Assembly (NCBI GenBank): GCA_947488295.1
Contig: CANKYU010000006.1
Span: 248,001-312,000 of the forward strand
Source: an uncultured Anderseniella sp.
GTDB lineage: Bacteria > Pseudomonadota > Alphaproteobacteria > Rhizobiales > Aestuariivirgaceae
DNA: 64,000 bases
Reading direction: 5' to 3'
The notes under the pieces were generated by a model that worked only from the letters and a program-made list of their open reading frames with translations, ran no database searches and was not told where the DNA came from. Position numbers and translations under genes: made by a program. Positions 16,768 to 25,577 of this stretch are shown here, piece after piece (the stretch's first letter is position 1; every line of letters starts with the position of its first letter).

Positions 16768-17640
16768 TTACTCAGCCGCTTCCAGCTTGTCCTGCGTTCT
16801 TGTGTAAAAATCGCTGGCGTCGTGGCGTTCGTGCAGTTGCTGATCCGGCCTGCCTGATACCCGGTTTACAATCCGTCCTCGCTTTACCGCCGGGCGCACC
16901 GCAATCTCGTCATTCCAGCGCATGACATTGGTGTACTCATGCGTGCTCAAAAACTCGGCAGCCGAATAGACGCGGTTGGCAACCAGTGCGCCGTACCAGG
17001 GCCAGATGGCCATGTCGGCAATCGTATAGTCGTCTCCGCACATGAACTCGTTATCCGCCAAGTGCCGGTCGAGCACGTCAAGCTGGCGTTTTACCTCCAT
17101 AGCGAACCGGTCTATCGGATATTCGAATTTTTCCGGCGCATAGGAATAGAAATGGCCGAAGCCGCCGCCAAGATAGGGCGCGCTGCCCATCTGCCAGAAC
17201 AGCCATGACAGGCACTCGGCCCGCCCGGCTGTGTCTTCGGGTACAAACGCGCCAAACTTTTCGGCCAGGTACAAAAGGATTGCGCCGGACTCGAATACCC
17301 GGATCGGTGTCGGGGTGCTGTGATCCATCAGGGCGGGGATCTTGGAGTTCGGGTTTGCCGCGACAAATCCGCTGCCGAACTGATCGCCATCGCTGATCTT
17401 GATCAGATGAGCATCGTATTCGGCGCCGGAGTGGCCAAGCGCCAGCAGTTCCTCCAGCAGGACGGTGACCTTCACACCATTGGGAGTGGCCAGGGAATAC
17501 AGTTGCAAGGGGTGTTTTCCGACAGGCAGCACATGGTCGTGGGTCGCGCCGGCAACCGGCCGGTTCAGGCTGCCCCATTTGCCTCCCAGGTCCTGGTCCC
17601 ATTTCCAGATTTTCGGCGGCGTGTATTCAGACTTGGTCAT
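16768..17640 (-). CDS. yghU: glutathione-dependent disulfide-bond oxidoreductase, YghU-type GST
   Basis: A 290-residue protein aligned by eye with YghU. The start at 17640 (MTKSEYTPPKIWKWD) is chosen because the YghU N-terminus begins the same way and AGGAAA-like purines precede it; upstream ATGs would add 9 or 17 residues. The family hallmarks are NRPVAGATHDHVLPVGKHPLQLYS, TPNGVKVTVLLEELLALG and ANPNSKIPALMD with FESGAILLYLAEKFG. These enzymes use glutathione to reduce disulfides and organic hydroperoxides in the cytoplasm. It is divergent from the aspartyl hydroxylase gene. Confidence 0.93.
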   Translation of the reverse strand: MTKSEYTPPKIWKWDQDLGGKWGSLNRPVAGATHDHVLPVGKHPLQLYSLATPNGVKVTVLLEELLALGHSGAEYDAHLIKISDGDQFGSGFVAANPNSKIPALMDHSTPTPIRVFESGAILLYLAEKFGAFVPEDTAGRAECLSWLFWQMGSAPYLGGGFGHFYSYAPEKFEYPIDRFAMEVKRQLDVLDRHLADNEFMCGDDYTIADMAIWPWYGALVANRVYSAAEFLSTHEYTNVMRWNDEIAVRPAVKRGRIVNRVSGRPDQQLHERHDASDFYTRTQDKLEAAE

Positions 17641-17863
17641 TGCAGTTTCCAGTTTTGAGAAGTTCATTTCCTTGCAGCTGTTGGATAACACGCCACGTCT
17701 GCTGTTGATACCATGATTGAGGGGTTGGTTTTGCCTGAACAGGCCCGTCCATTATGCAGTGACCATACCGGAAGTGCAGTTTGTGCAATCATATACAACT
17801 GGATTTACCGCTGCTTCTCATGCATATATTCCCTGCAGGGAACGATCAGGCAGGTACCAGGTC

Positions 17864-18688
17864 ATGGCTACAAAACAACCGGTTCGAAAGGCGAGCCTGG
17901 GTGCACGGTTGCGGCACAAGCGCGCCAGGGCTGTCCACAGGATAGGCCACTTTGTGACACGGGCATTGCGGAGTTTCTTTTACCGGCAGTCGCTTGTGCC
18001 CACGGTTCCGGTGTATGAAAAGGACCAGTTTCCGCTGCTGAGGGATTTCGAGCAGGAGTGGAAGACGATCCATGCGGAGGTAACCGAAATCCTGAAACAC
18101 CGGGAATCCGTCCCGCTGTTTCATGAAGTGTCCCCGGACCAGAGCAGCATTTCGAAAGGCAAGAACTGGCGCACTTTCATTCTGTATGGGTTCGGGACGC
18201 GGCTGGACAGAAACTGTGCCCAAGCGCCGGTGACCGCGAGCCTTCTCGACAAGGTGCCGAACATCCAGAGCGCCTGGTTTTCAATCCTCGCGCCGGGATA
18301 TCACATTCCGCGCCATGAAGGCGTCACGTCGGGAATACTGCGTTCACACCTCGGCCTGATCGTGCCAAAGGACGCAGAAAAGTGCCGCATGCAGGTGGAA
18401 AACGAAATCTGTGTTTGGCAGCCCGGAGAGGCATTCACGTTCGATGATACCTATACCCACGAAGTCTGGAACGATACCGATGAGGAACGGGTGATCCTGA
18501 TTTTCGACTTCGACCGTCCGATGCGGTTCTGGGGCAGGGTGATGAATTCAACCTTCATCAGGCTGGTCAAGCTGACCGCGTTTTACAAAGAGCCAAAAAG
18601 GCGCATGGAAAACTACGAAGAGCGCTTTGAAGCAGCCGTGCGCACCGCCGACGAGACAGTGGAAAACCTCGCCAACCTCGGCCGGTAG
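17864..18688 (+). CDS. aspartyl/asparaginyl beta-hydroxylase family dioxygenase
   Basis: A 274-residue non-heme iron, 2-oxoglutarate dioxygenase of the family that includes LpxO. The start at 17864 (MATKQPVRKAS) is preferred; an earlier frame start at 17717 would add 49 residues without an obvious ribosome-binding site. Fe-binding residues lie in PRHEGVTSGILRSHLGLIVP and in THEVWNDTDEERVILIFDFDRP. The N-terminal basic stretch (RARLRHKRARAVHRIGH-like) and nearby helix suggest membrane association. It may hydroxylate lipid A acyl chains or a protein Asp residue. The sequence does not decide which. Confidence 0.85.
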   Translation: MATKQPVRKASLGARLRHKRARAVHRIGHFVTRALRSFFYRQSLVPTVPVYEKDQFPLLRDFEQEWKTIHAEVTEILKHRESVPLFHEVSPDQSSISKGKNWRTFILYGFGTRLDRNCAQAPVTASLLDKVPNIQSAWFSILAPGYHIPRHEGVTSGILRSHLGLIVPKDAEKCRMQVENEICVWQPGEAFTFDDTYTHEVWNDTDEERVILIFDFDRPMRFWGRVMNSTFIRLVKLTAFYKEPKRRMENYEERFEAAVRTADETVENLANLGR

Positions 18689-18719
18689 CCTCGATTTCGA
18701 TCACCGGCCGTGCGGATAG

Positions 18720-19799
18720 TTATTCAGCAGCCATCTGATACCCGGGTGTGGAGTGCGACAAGGCCACTTCCTCATCGGTCATGTAATCGGGCACGGCTTC
18801 GAACAGCGGCGATGACAGGTAGCGCTCTCCGGTGTCCGGCAGCATGCACAAGATGACGGTGCCTTCCGGTGCCGTCTCGGCGATCTGCACGGCAATGGCA
18901 AATGTCGAGCCGCCGGAGACACCGGTGAAAATGCCTTCGCTCTGCGCCAGCTTGCGCGACCACTCCATGCCTGTTGGTCCTGCAACCGGGATCAGCTCGT
19001 CATAGTACTTGCCGTCGATGGCTTCCTGCAGCACCAGCGGAATGAAATCCGGTGTCCAGCCCTGGATCGGATGCGGTTCAAACGCCGGATGGCTATGCGC
19101 CGGTTGACCGGTATCATTGCGGCCCTGCACCGTGCCGGATCCGATAAGCTGGGCATTGGCAGGTTCCGACAGGATGATCTTTGTATCTGGACGCTCCTTG
19201 CGTAGCACCCGACCCATGCCGGAAACGGTTCCGCCGGTACCATAGCCGGTCACCACATAGTCCAGCCGGTCACCGTCAAAGTCGGCCATGATTTCACGCG
19301 CGGTGGTGTTCTCGTGGATTTTTGCATTGGCATCGGTTTCAAACTGGCTGGCCAGGAACCAGCCGTTTGCATCGGCCAGTTCCACTGCCTTGTTGTACAT
19401 GCCGAAGCCTTTTTCAGCCTTTGGTGTCAGCACCACCTTGGCACCGAGAAACCGCATCAGCTTGCGCCGTTCAACTGAGAAACTTTCCGCCATGGTCACC
19501 ACCAGCGGATAGCCCTTGGCGGCGCACACCATGGCCAGGCCGATGCCGGTATTGCCGCTGGTCGCCTCGACCACGGTCTGGCCCGGCTTCAATGCACCCG
19601 AGCGTTCGGCTTCTTCAATGATTGACACGGCGAGGCGGTCCTTAACCGACGCTGCCGGATTGAACGCTTCGGCCTTCACATACAGCCGGACACCCTCGGG
19701 AGCGAGCCGGTTGATACGGATGCAGGGCGTATCGCCGATGGTGTCCAGTATGGTGTCATACAGTTGGCCGCGGCCCTGGGTGGTGCGTGAAGATGTCAT
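18720..19799 (-). CDS. cysK: cysteine synthase (O-acetylserine sulfhydrylase)
   Basis: A 359-residue PLP enzyme of the beta-replacement family. SVKDR near residue 53 holds the PLP lysine, TSGNTGIGLA is the substrate loop, GTGGTVSGMGR is the phosphate-binding loop and VSGGSTFAIA is near the cofactor ring nitrogen. It joins sulfide to O-acetylserine to give cysteine, the product end of the sulfur pathway encoded at 1.6-7.2 kb, but it is not linked to that operon. It is somewhat longer than E. coli CysK, with extra residues at both ends. Confidence 0.93.
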   Translation of the reverse strand: MTSSRTTQGRGQLYDTILDTIGDTPCIRINRLAPEGVRLYVKAEAFNPAASVKDRLAVSIIEEAERSGALKPGQTVVEATSGNTGIGLAMVCAAKGYPLVVTMAESFSVERRKLMRFLGAKVVLTPKAEKGFGMYNKAVELADANGWFLASQFETDANAKIHENTTAREIMADFDGDRLDYVVTGYGTGGTVSGMGRVLRKERPDTKIILSEPANAQLIGSGTVQGRNDTGQPAHSHPAFEPHPIQGWTPDFIPLVLQEAIDGKYYDELIPVAGPTGMEWSRKLAQSEGIFTGVSGGSTFAIAVQIAETAPEGTVILCMLPDTGERYLSSPLFEAVPDYMTDEEVALSHSTPGYQMAAE

Positions 19800-19987
19800 G
19801 GATTGGGTCTCTCGGAACGGGGGTTGAGAACTGTCTTGACGGTAACCCTATCAGCCTTGCCGATTAAGGCCAATGTGGAAACGTTAAACGCATCAGAGGG
19901 TTGCAATCGGTGCGTTTGCAAGTTTCAGGTGTTTCGCTTAAGCCTTCAGGGCTTCAGCCTTCTAATCCAACACCGGACTGCTCGTGC

Positions 19988-20956
19988 ATGCTGAATATTC
20001 TGGGCCTGATACTGCCGCTGTTCGGCCTGATCGTGATTGGCTTCGTGACTGCGCGCATTACCCGGCAACCGCTTGAGGCGGCTGGCTGGCTCAACACATT
20101 CATCATCTACATCGCGCTGCCGGCCCTGTTCTTCAAGCTTTTGTCCAAGACGCCGGTTGACCAGTTGGCGAGTTGGGAATTCATCGCCTCCAACATCCTG
20201 GTGACCTACGGAATTTTCATCTTCACCTTCGTGCTGGGGCTTGTCGCCAGCCGCGGCAATATTGCCGAGGGCACCATACAGGGACTGGCCGGAGCCTACG
20301 GCAATATCGGCTATATGGGCCCGGCGATCGCCATCCTGGCACTGGGAGAAAAGGCCGCCATTCCCGTCGCAATCATTTTCTGTTTTGAGAATATCCTGCA
20401 CTTTGCCCTGGCGCCGGCCTTGATTGCGGTCTCCGGCAAGCAGAAGCAATCTGTGGGTCGACTGATTGTCGATGTCCTTCGAAAGATACTGTTTCACCCG
20501 TTTATCATCGCGACGGTGGTTGGCGTCGGTTTCGCCGTTCTGGAGTTACCGGCACCGGAACCCATGCAACGCCTGATTGACTATCTGGCTCAGGCAGCCG
20601 CCCCGTGTGCGCTGTTCGCAATGGGGGTCACGCTGGCCCTGCGCCCGTTGAAGCGCATACCGCTGGCCCTGGGCTATATCGTACCCATCAAGCTGGTCGT
20701 GCATCCCGCCGCCATGTACTTCGTGCTGAGCTATGTCGGCAACTTTGAACCGGTATGGGTGTTTACCGCCGTCCTGCTGGCATCCTTGCCGACGGCGACC
20801 AACGTCTTTGTCATGGCCCAGCAATATGGTGTCTGGGTTGAGCGCGCCACCGCCTGTGTTCTGGTCACAACGGCGGTATCGGTGCTGACTGTTTCAGCAC
20901 TGCTTTATGGCGTTACAACCGGGCTGATACCGCCCGACTGGTGGCCCGCACAATAG
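19988..20956 (+). CDS. AEC family transporter (auxin efflux carrier-like permease)
   Basis: A 322-residue membrane protein with about ten helices in two halves. The start at 19988 (MLNILGLILPLFGLIVIGF) gives the standard AEC N-terminus; a frame start at 19901 would add 29 residues lacking hydrophobic character. Family-like segments are WLNTFIIYIALPALFFKLLS and GAYGNIGYMGPAIAILALG, where the conserved Asn sits in the helix break. Members export or import small organic anions such as malate or malonate. The substrate is unknown. It is divergent from cysK and convergent with the MBL gene. Confidence 0.9.
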   Translation: MLNILGLILPLFGLIVIGFVTARITRQPLEAAGWLNTFIIYIALPALFFKLLSKTPVDQLASWEFIASNILVTYGIFIFTFVLGLVASRGNIAEGTIQGLAGAYGNIGYMGPAIAILALGEKAAIPVAIIFCFENILHFALAPALIAVSGKQKQSVGRLIVDVLRKILFHPFIIATVVGVGFAVLELPAPEPMQRLIDYLAQAAAPCALFAMGVTLALRPLKRIPLALGYIVPIKLVVHPAAMYFVLSYVGNFEPVWVFTAVLLASLPTATNVFVMAQQYGVWVERATACVLVTTAVSVLTVSALLYGVTTGLIPPDWWPAQ

Positions 20957-21015
20957 ACCGAAAGGGCGAACGGGCCGGTTTCCCGGTCCGCCCACCAATG
21001 GTTTGTTGCAACCGC

Positions 21016-21999
21016 TCAGGCCGTCTGCACATTGGACCCGAAATACATGAACTCGCGGTCCATGCCGGCAACGTCGCTGGCTGCAAGTTTCATGGAAGGT
21101 CCATCCAGCATCTTGAAGCTCTTCTGGCCTTTGACCCACTCGTCTGCCGGTTGCAGCGTCGACAATGTGTAGGTGGTTGCTTCACCCAGGTAATGGGTCG
21201 GTATGACGATCTTGGGTTTGAGGCGTTTGACGATGGCATTGCCCTGGTCATAGGACAGGATGTGCTGCGAGCCGTCGATCGGCAGCGTCAGGACATCGAT
21301 CTTGCCGATCGCCGCCCAGAATTCCTCCGGCGGGTTGTGCCGGTTATCACCCCAGATCAGGGTGCGGATGCCGCCTGTCTCGATGACATAGGTCACCATG
21401 TCCATGTGTCCCGGATTGTTGGGTGGGCAGGCATCGACACCAAACTCTTTCAGCGCGTCAGTCCATGGATACCAGCCAGGTGCCACGCAGGCGTGCTTGT
21501 CGGCAATCCCGGTGATCTTCAGGTCAGCAAACTCGAAGTTGCCGGCCATCCGGTCCAGCACCATGGTCGACTGCGGACGGTCGATGGCATCATGGTCGAA
21601 ATGGGTGTGTGTCGACATGGTGATGTCGACCAGTGTTTCGGGGAACTTGTTCTTGAACCACAGGCCCCAGGCACCGGACGGATCGTCCCGCCATGGATCA
21701 AGCAGGATGGAAGCACCGCCAGGTGAGGTAATTTTCAGCGCGCAGTGGCCATAATAGTCGATGGTCACTTCACCGGCCGGGAAGTCTTTCTGCGCTTGCA
21801 GTTCGAGGATGTGGTTGTTGTTGCCGGACTGGGTCCAGTCAGTGGATTGCGCTGCTGCCTTGTTCGAACTGCCGACAGCGGCGGCAACACCGACGCCGGC
21901 GGCACCTGCGGCCATGAAGAAAGACCGGCGCGACAGGCCGGGCGCCAACTGGTCCCTGTGACCGTTCAGCAAGGTGGGTTTAAGATCCTTTTTGTCCAT
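21016..21999 (-). CDS. Tat-exported metallo-beta-lactamase fold hydrolase
   Basis: A 327-residue protein. The start at 21999 (MDKKDLKPTLL) follows AGGAGTAACGATT, and the N-terminal SRRSFFMAAGAAGVGVAAAVG stretch is a twin-arginine signal, so the enzyme is folded in the cytoplasm and exported. The mature part is of the UlaG/RomA-like group, with DYYGHCALKIT, STHTHFDHDA (the HxHxDH zinc motif) and ITGIADKHA. The target compound is not evident. It lies 133 bp downstream of the LuxR-type regulator gene on the same strand, with a palindrome between them. Confidence 0.9.
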   Translation of the reverse strand: MDKKDLKPTLLNGHRDQLAPGLSRRSFFMAAGAAGVGVAAAVGSSNKAAAQSTDWTQSGNNNHILELQAQKDFPAGEVTIDYYGHCALKITSPGGASILLDPWRDDPSGAWGLWFKNKFPETLVDITMSTHTHFDHDAIDRPQSTMVLDRMAGNFEFADLKITGIADKHACVAPGWYPWTDALKEFGVDACPPNNPGHMDMVTYVIETGGIRTLIWGDNRHNPPEEFWAAIGKIDVLTLPIDGSQHILSYDQGNAIVKRLKPKIVIPTHYLGEATTYTLSTLQPADEWVKGQKSFKMLDGPSMKLAASDVAGMDREFMYFGSNVQTA

Positions 22000-22104
22000 A
22001 ATCGTTACTCCTGTTGAGCCGTCTGCCACCTGCCGTGTTGCAGGGGCAGCAAAAGCCTAACAGTGATCCAACAGGGCGTTCCTATGGGTAAACTAGGGGG
22101 GGAA

Positions 22105-22123
22105 TATGGGGGCAATCCCCATA
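22105..22123. promoter_or_regulatory. TATGGGG-N5-CCCCATA palindrome upstream of the MBL gene
   Basis: A perfect 7-bp inverted repeat with a 5-base spacer, in the 133-bp gap between the LuxR-type regulator (stop at 22133) and the Tat-exported hydrolase. A G-rich stretch with ACTAGGGGGG precedes it. The position suggests an operator or a promoter element for the hydrolase gene. A hairpin with no U-run makes a terminator less likely. Confidence 0.4.
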
Positions 22124-22132
22124 GTACGGACG

Positions 22133-23095
22133 CTATTGCAGGCGCGAAGACAGGTAATTGCGCAAATTGACCGGTTGCCGGCCAAGGCCGAGTTTCTTGC
22201 GGATATTGTTGCGATGAAAATCGATGGTGCTGGTGCCGCGCGACATGATCCGCGCAATATCCTTGGTGGTTCGACCCTGCACGATCATCTGGGCAATCTC
22301 GGATTCCGTAGGTGTCAGCGGCTCAAGTGCGGATACCATCTGGTGGGCAAGGGGTGAGGTGATTGTTTTCAGGTTGGACTCCAGGACGGCCAGATAGGCG
22401 CCGGCGGCCGGATTATCCGCGATCTGCGATTTCAGCCGGGATATCTGTGGCAGGATCAGGCTGTCGATCTGGCGCAACAGATCAGCGTCCTGTTCAGCGC
22501 GGGCCGTCTCCACCCGTTCCAGCAACACCCGCAGCGCAGTGTTGGCTTCGCTGAGTTGCCTTGTGCGTCTTTCCACCCGGGTTTCCAGTTGTTCCAGCGT
22601 GGTCTTGAGTTCGCCTTCCACAGTCGTGCGCCGTTCGATTTCGACCAGTAGAGCCAGGTCGGTTTCCACAACCCCCTTGAACTCTCCGATCAGGTCCCGG
22701 CACGCCAGCGCATGGTCGTTTTCCTGCCGGTCCAGAACGCAGATGGTGCCAAACACACTGCCGTCCGGCCAGTACAACGGATAGCCGACATAGAACGTCA
22801 TGCCGAATTCCAGATCGTCATTATTGCACCATCTGGCCTGCTTGCGGGCGTCGGTGACCACCAGCTCGTCTCCGGCCTCCAGCACCCCCTGGCAATACAG
22901 GTTTTCATTCAGGACGAAAGACTGGCCGACCTCATAAGGGTTGTCGTCCGTGTGGTTTGCAACCAGCACCGAGTGCCGGGGTGCGCTGGTCTTCATGATC
23001 AGACTGGCCGGCACTTTTGTCACGCTGGACATCAGGTCGACCACTCGCTGCCATTTCCCCAGAATAGACGATGAAATTGCGGGTTTGTTCTGCAT
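22133..23095 (-). CDS. GAF-LuxR type transcriptional regulator
   Basis: A 320-residue regulator. Residues about 15-165 resemble a GAF sensor domain (FYVGYPLYWPDGSVFGTICVLD), followed by a long coiled-coil (residues ~165-230, rich in heptad Leu/Glu/Arg: LKTTLEQLETRVERR) and a C-terminal LuxR helix-turn-helix (LTPTESEIAQMIVQGRTTKD to DFHRNNIRKKLGL, residues ~255-305). No phosphoacceptor receiver domain is seen. It is likely to bind a small molecule and control the downstream MBL hydrolase gene, which it precedes on the same strand. Confidence 0.85.
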   Translation of the reverse strand: MQNKPAISSSILGKWQRVVDLMSSVTKVPASLIMKTSAPRHSVLVANHTDDNPYEVGQSFVLNENLYCQGVLEAGDELVVTDARKQARWCNNDDLEFGMTFYVGYPLYWPDGSVFGTICVLDRQENDHALACRDLIGEFKGVVETDLALLVEIERRTTVEGELKTTLEQLETRVERRTRQLSEANTALRVLLERVETARAEQDADLLRQIDSLILPQISRLKSQIADNPAAGAYLAVLESNLKTITSPLAHQMVSALEPLTPTESEIAQMIVQGRTTKDIARIMSRGTSTIDFHRNNIRKKLGLGRQPVNLRNYLSSRLQ

Positions 23096-23149
23096 GGCAA
23101 GCGGCCTTTCGGAAATGACACGCTCTATCCTATGATGAGAACTGCCCGC

Positions 23150-23797
23150 CTAGAAAGGGACCGGGGCGCAAAATCTTTCGACCGCGCCGCCTGTGGGATG
23201 GCGAACCGTCAGCGTGTGCGCATGAAGCAGGAGCCGCGTTGCGGTGGATGCGTCGCCATAAAGCGGATCGCCCAGTATCGGGTGGCCGATCTCTTTAAGG
23301 TGAACGCGCAGTTGATGTGATCTGCCTGTGTGCGGCGCAAGTTCCAGGCGGGTGGAGATGTCGCCGCGCGATATCACGCGCCATCGGGTCAGCGCCGGTT
23401 TGCCGGTATCGTGGCACACTTTCTGCCGTGGCCTGTTCGGCCAGTCGGCGATCAGCGGCAGGTCGATTTCACCGTCGTCCGCCTCCACACAGCCCGTCAC
23501 AACGGCCTGGTAGGTTTTGGACAGGTGCCTGCGCTCAAACTGCAGGCCCAGATGGCGCTGTGCATTGGCATTCATCGCCATGATCAACACACCTGACGTG
23601 TCGCGATCCAGCCTGTGAACCGTCAGTGCGCCGGGATGGACCTTGTGCGCCCGCGCTTCCAGGCAGTCTGCCAGCTCGACCCCTTTTCCGGGCACCGACA
23701 GGAGCCCGGATGGCTTGTTCAGAACCAGCAGGTCGTCATCCTGGTGGATAACGTCAAGGCCGGTATCTGCCGGCGGACGGTAGGCCTGCCCGTTCAT
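23150..23797 (-). CDS. RluA family pseudouridine synthase
   Basis: A 215-residue single-domain enzyme without an S4 domain. HRLDRDTSGVL holds the catalytic aspartate (second D of the RLDxxTSG motif). FERRHLSKTYQAVV and PHTGRSHQLRVHL are the other family blocks. The ATG at 23797 overlaps the stop of the upstream MFS gene (ATGA); the longer open frame from 24067 lies inside that gene. It isomerises uridine in rRNA or tRNA. The length and missing S4 domain fit RluA-like enzymes (position 746/32 type), but the exact target is not certain. Confidence 0.9.
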   Translation of the reverse strand: MNGQAYRPPADTGLDVIHQDDDLLVLNKPSGLLSVPGKGVELADCLEARAHKVHPGALTVHRLDRDTSGVLIMAMNANAQRHLGLQFERRHLSKTYQAVVTGCVEADDGEIDLPLIADWPNRPRQKVCHDTGKPALTRWRVISRGDISTRLELAPHTGRSHQLRVHLKEIGHPILGDPLYGDASTATRLLLHAHTLTVRHPTGGAVERFCAPVPF

Positions 23798-25038
23798 GAT
23801 TTGCGCAGGGCCAGCCACGCGCATCCGGACGCGACAAGCACGAAAACAACGTTGAGCAGGCCGATCGACGGAATGGTAATGCCAGCGTCGAACATGGCGC
23901 CATAAAGGGCAGGGGACATGGCACTGGCAAATATCATGACAGCGGTTGCAACGGCCTTGATCGCTCCCAGATGCTGCACGCCATAGACTTCCGCCCAGAA
24001 CGGAGCTGTCACGGCGCTGGTCATGCCGGCCGCAGCCCCAAATGAAACAAGCACACCGAATATCCACGCTTCATTGTTTCCCGCCATCAGGCTCACTCCA
24101 CCCATCACTATAGGTAATGTGAACAGCGGCATCAGGGAGCACGCACCGTTCCTGTCGACCATGATGCCGGCCAGCAGGGAAAATGTTATCGAAGAAGCCG
24201 CATATGCCATCAGCAGAAGGTACCAGGTTTGCAGTTCCCAGCCTTTGGACAGCACGATGTGCTGATGATGAAACATCAGCCCCGTATTCAGGAATGCAGG
24301 TGCCAGCACCACCGGAAGCACACCGTAAAACCGCGGGTCGCGCAGCATGTCGACTCTCGTCCATTGCCGTTGAGATCTGGAGAAATCCTCGCTGGTCGTG
24401 TCGGCCTCCAGAAGCGCCATCTGATCCAGGTACCTGCCGTGGCGGCGGCGATGATCCGCGATCAGCGCCAGCAGCAGCGGCAACACCAGGCAGGCCGCGA
24501 TCAGGCCAAGCACATACCAGGAGTAACGCCAGCCTATAGCGACGATCAGGGTAGAGATGGTGATTGGCAGAGTGGCTTCGGCCAGGGTGAAACCCTGATT
24601 GACTATTGCCGAAGCCTTGCCGCGCACTGTCTGATAATAACGGTTTACCGACGTAACGGCGATGTGGCTCATCAGGCCCTGGCCGAAATGGCGTAACAGG
24701 AACAATGCCAGCAGCAGACTGAGCCAGCCGGTACTGCTGCCGGCCACCAGGCAGGCCAGACAAAGCCCGATGGTGGTGACTCCGAACACGATGCGCAGGT
24801 CATATCGGTCGATCAGCTTGCCCGACCACAGGATCACAACCGCACTTGCGAGCGTGGCCATCATGTAGGCGGTGCCAAACTCACTGTGGCTGAGACTGAA
24901 GGCAGCGCGGATGTCGGCATTGAACAGGGAGATGACCAGCGTCTGGCCGGGCGCGGACGCAAGCGACGCCAGCGTGCCGAACAACAGCAACCGCCAGTCG
25001 CTCAGCAGTTCGGAGCGCTTGCCGTCAATATGTGCCAT
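23794..25038 (-). CDS. MFS transporter
   Basis: A 414-residue, twelve-helix major facilitator. Between helices 2 and 3 there is SGKLIDRYDLRIVFG, a version of the family's GX3DRXGRR signature. The two halves are joined by a charged loop around DHRRRHGRYLDQ. It is likely to export or import small organic compounds with proton coupling. The substrate is unknown. It is cotranscribed with the pseudouridine synthase through a four-base overlap, a pairing that reflects gene packing more than shared function. Confidence 0.9.
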   Translation of the reverse strand: MAHIDGKRSELLSDWRLLLFGTLASLASAPGQTLVISLFNADIRAAFSLSHSEFGTAYMMATLASAVVILWSGKLIDRYDLRIVFGVTTIGLCLACLVAGSSTGWLSLLLALFLLRHFGQGLMSHIAVTSVNRYYQTVRGKASAIVNQGFTLAEATLPITISTLIVAIGWRYSWYVLGLIAACLVLPLLLALIADHRRRHGRYLDQMALLEADTTSEDFSRSQRQWTRVDMLRDPRFYGVLPVVLAPAFLNTGLMFHHQHIVLSKGWELQTWYLLLMAYAASSITFSLLAGIMVDRNGACSLMPLFTLPIVMGGVSLMAGNNEAWIFGVLVSFGAAAGMTSAVTAPFWAEVYGVQHLGAIKAVATAVMIFASAMSPALYGAMFDAGITIPSIGLLNVVFVLVASGCAWLALRKS

Positions 25039-25265
25039 GAATGAGGAGCCTGTGTGTTTTCACAAGTGCGGAAACTGCCGCATGACCAATGCGTTGGCAA
25101 GACCGTCTGTCCTGGGTATCGGCCTGACCTGCTGCGCGGCCGGGAATTGCAGTGAATTCCGGCGGCATCCTTCATGAACAGACTGTCGAACGGCAGGTCG
25201 CAACGTTACCTGGCAGCCATTTGCATGAAGGCCTATGCAATTTGTCAGGAGTGGCCGGCCTGAAT

Positions 25266-25400
25266 TTAGTGCTTGCCGTGCAGGGCTGCCGGCTGGCCGG
25301 CGTCAATGCCGGCAGACGTTGCGCTGTCTGGTGTGACGGCCAGCAGAACAAGTGCCAGCATACAGATCAGGCAAATGCCGAATTTAGAAAAACTGTCCAT
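25266..25400 (-). CDS. small exported or membrane-anchored peptide (44 residues)
   Basis: An unannotated 45-codon frame starting ATG at 25400: MDSFSKFGICLICMLALVLL, then AVTPDSATSAGIDAGQPA and a HGKH end. Residues 8-22 form a hydrophobic stretch that could be a signal peptide (cleavage after a small residue near 27) or a single anchor. A GGGG-containing sequence precedes it with poor spacing, so expression is uncertain. It is the only coding-like feature in the stretch between glnA and the MFS gene. No family recognised. Confidence 0.4.
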   Translation of the reverse strand: MDSFSKFGICLICMLALVLLAVTPDSATSAGIDAGQPAALHGKH

Positions 25401-25497
25401 TTCGCACCCCGTTTCCAGAATCAGAAACCCATTTGCGAAGTATAGGACGTGTACTGGTTACCGAATGGTTAATGGCGAAGGGTGCCGCCATGTAAAA

Positions 25498-25533
25498 GGG
25501 CCGGTTTTTGCGCGAAACAGCAAAAACCGGCCC
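25498..25533 (-). terminator. rho-independent terminator of glnBA
   Basis: A perfect 14-bp inverted repeat (25498-25511 with 25520-25533, 8-base loop) read from the minus strand is followed by CCCTTTTAC, giving a U-run. A second, weaker hairpin (25540-25566, GGCCGG stem) precedes it, just past the glnA stop. The two tandem hairpins end the glnBA transcript. Confidence 0.75.
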
Positions 25534-25577
25534 GATGAGTTGGCCCGGCCGAGGCGGCCGGACCAATTGTGTGTATT

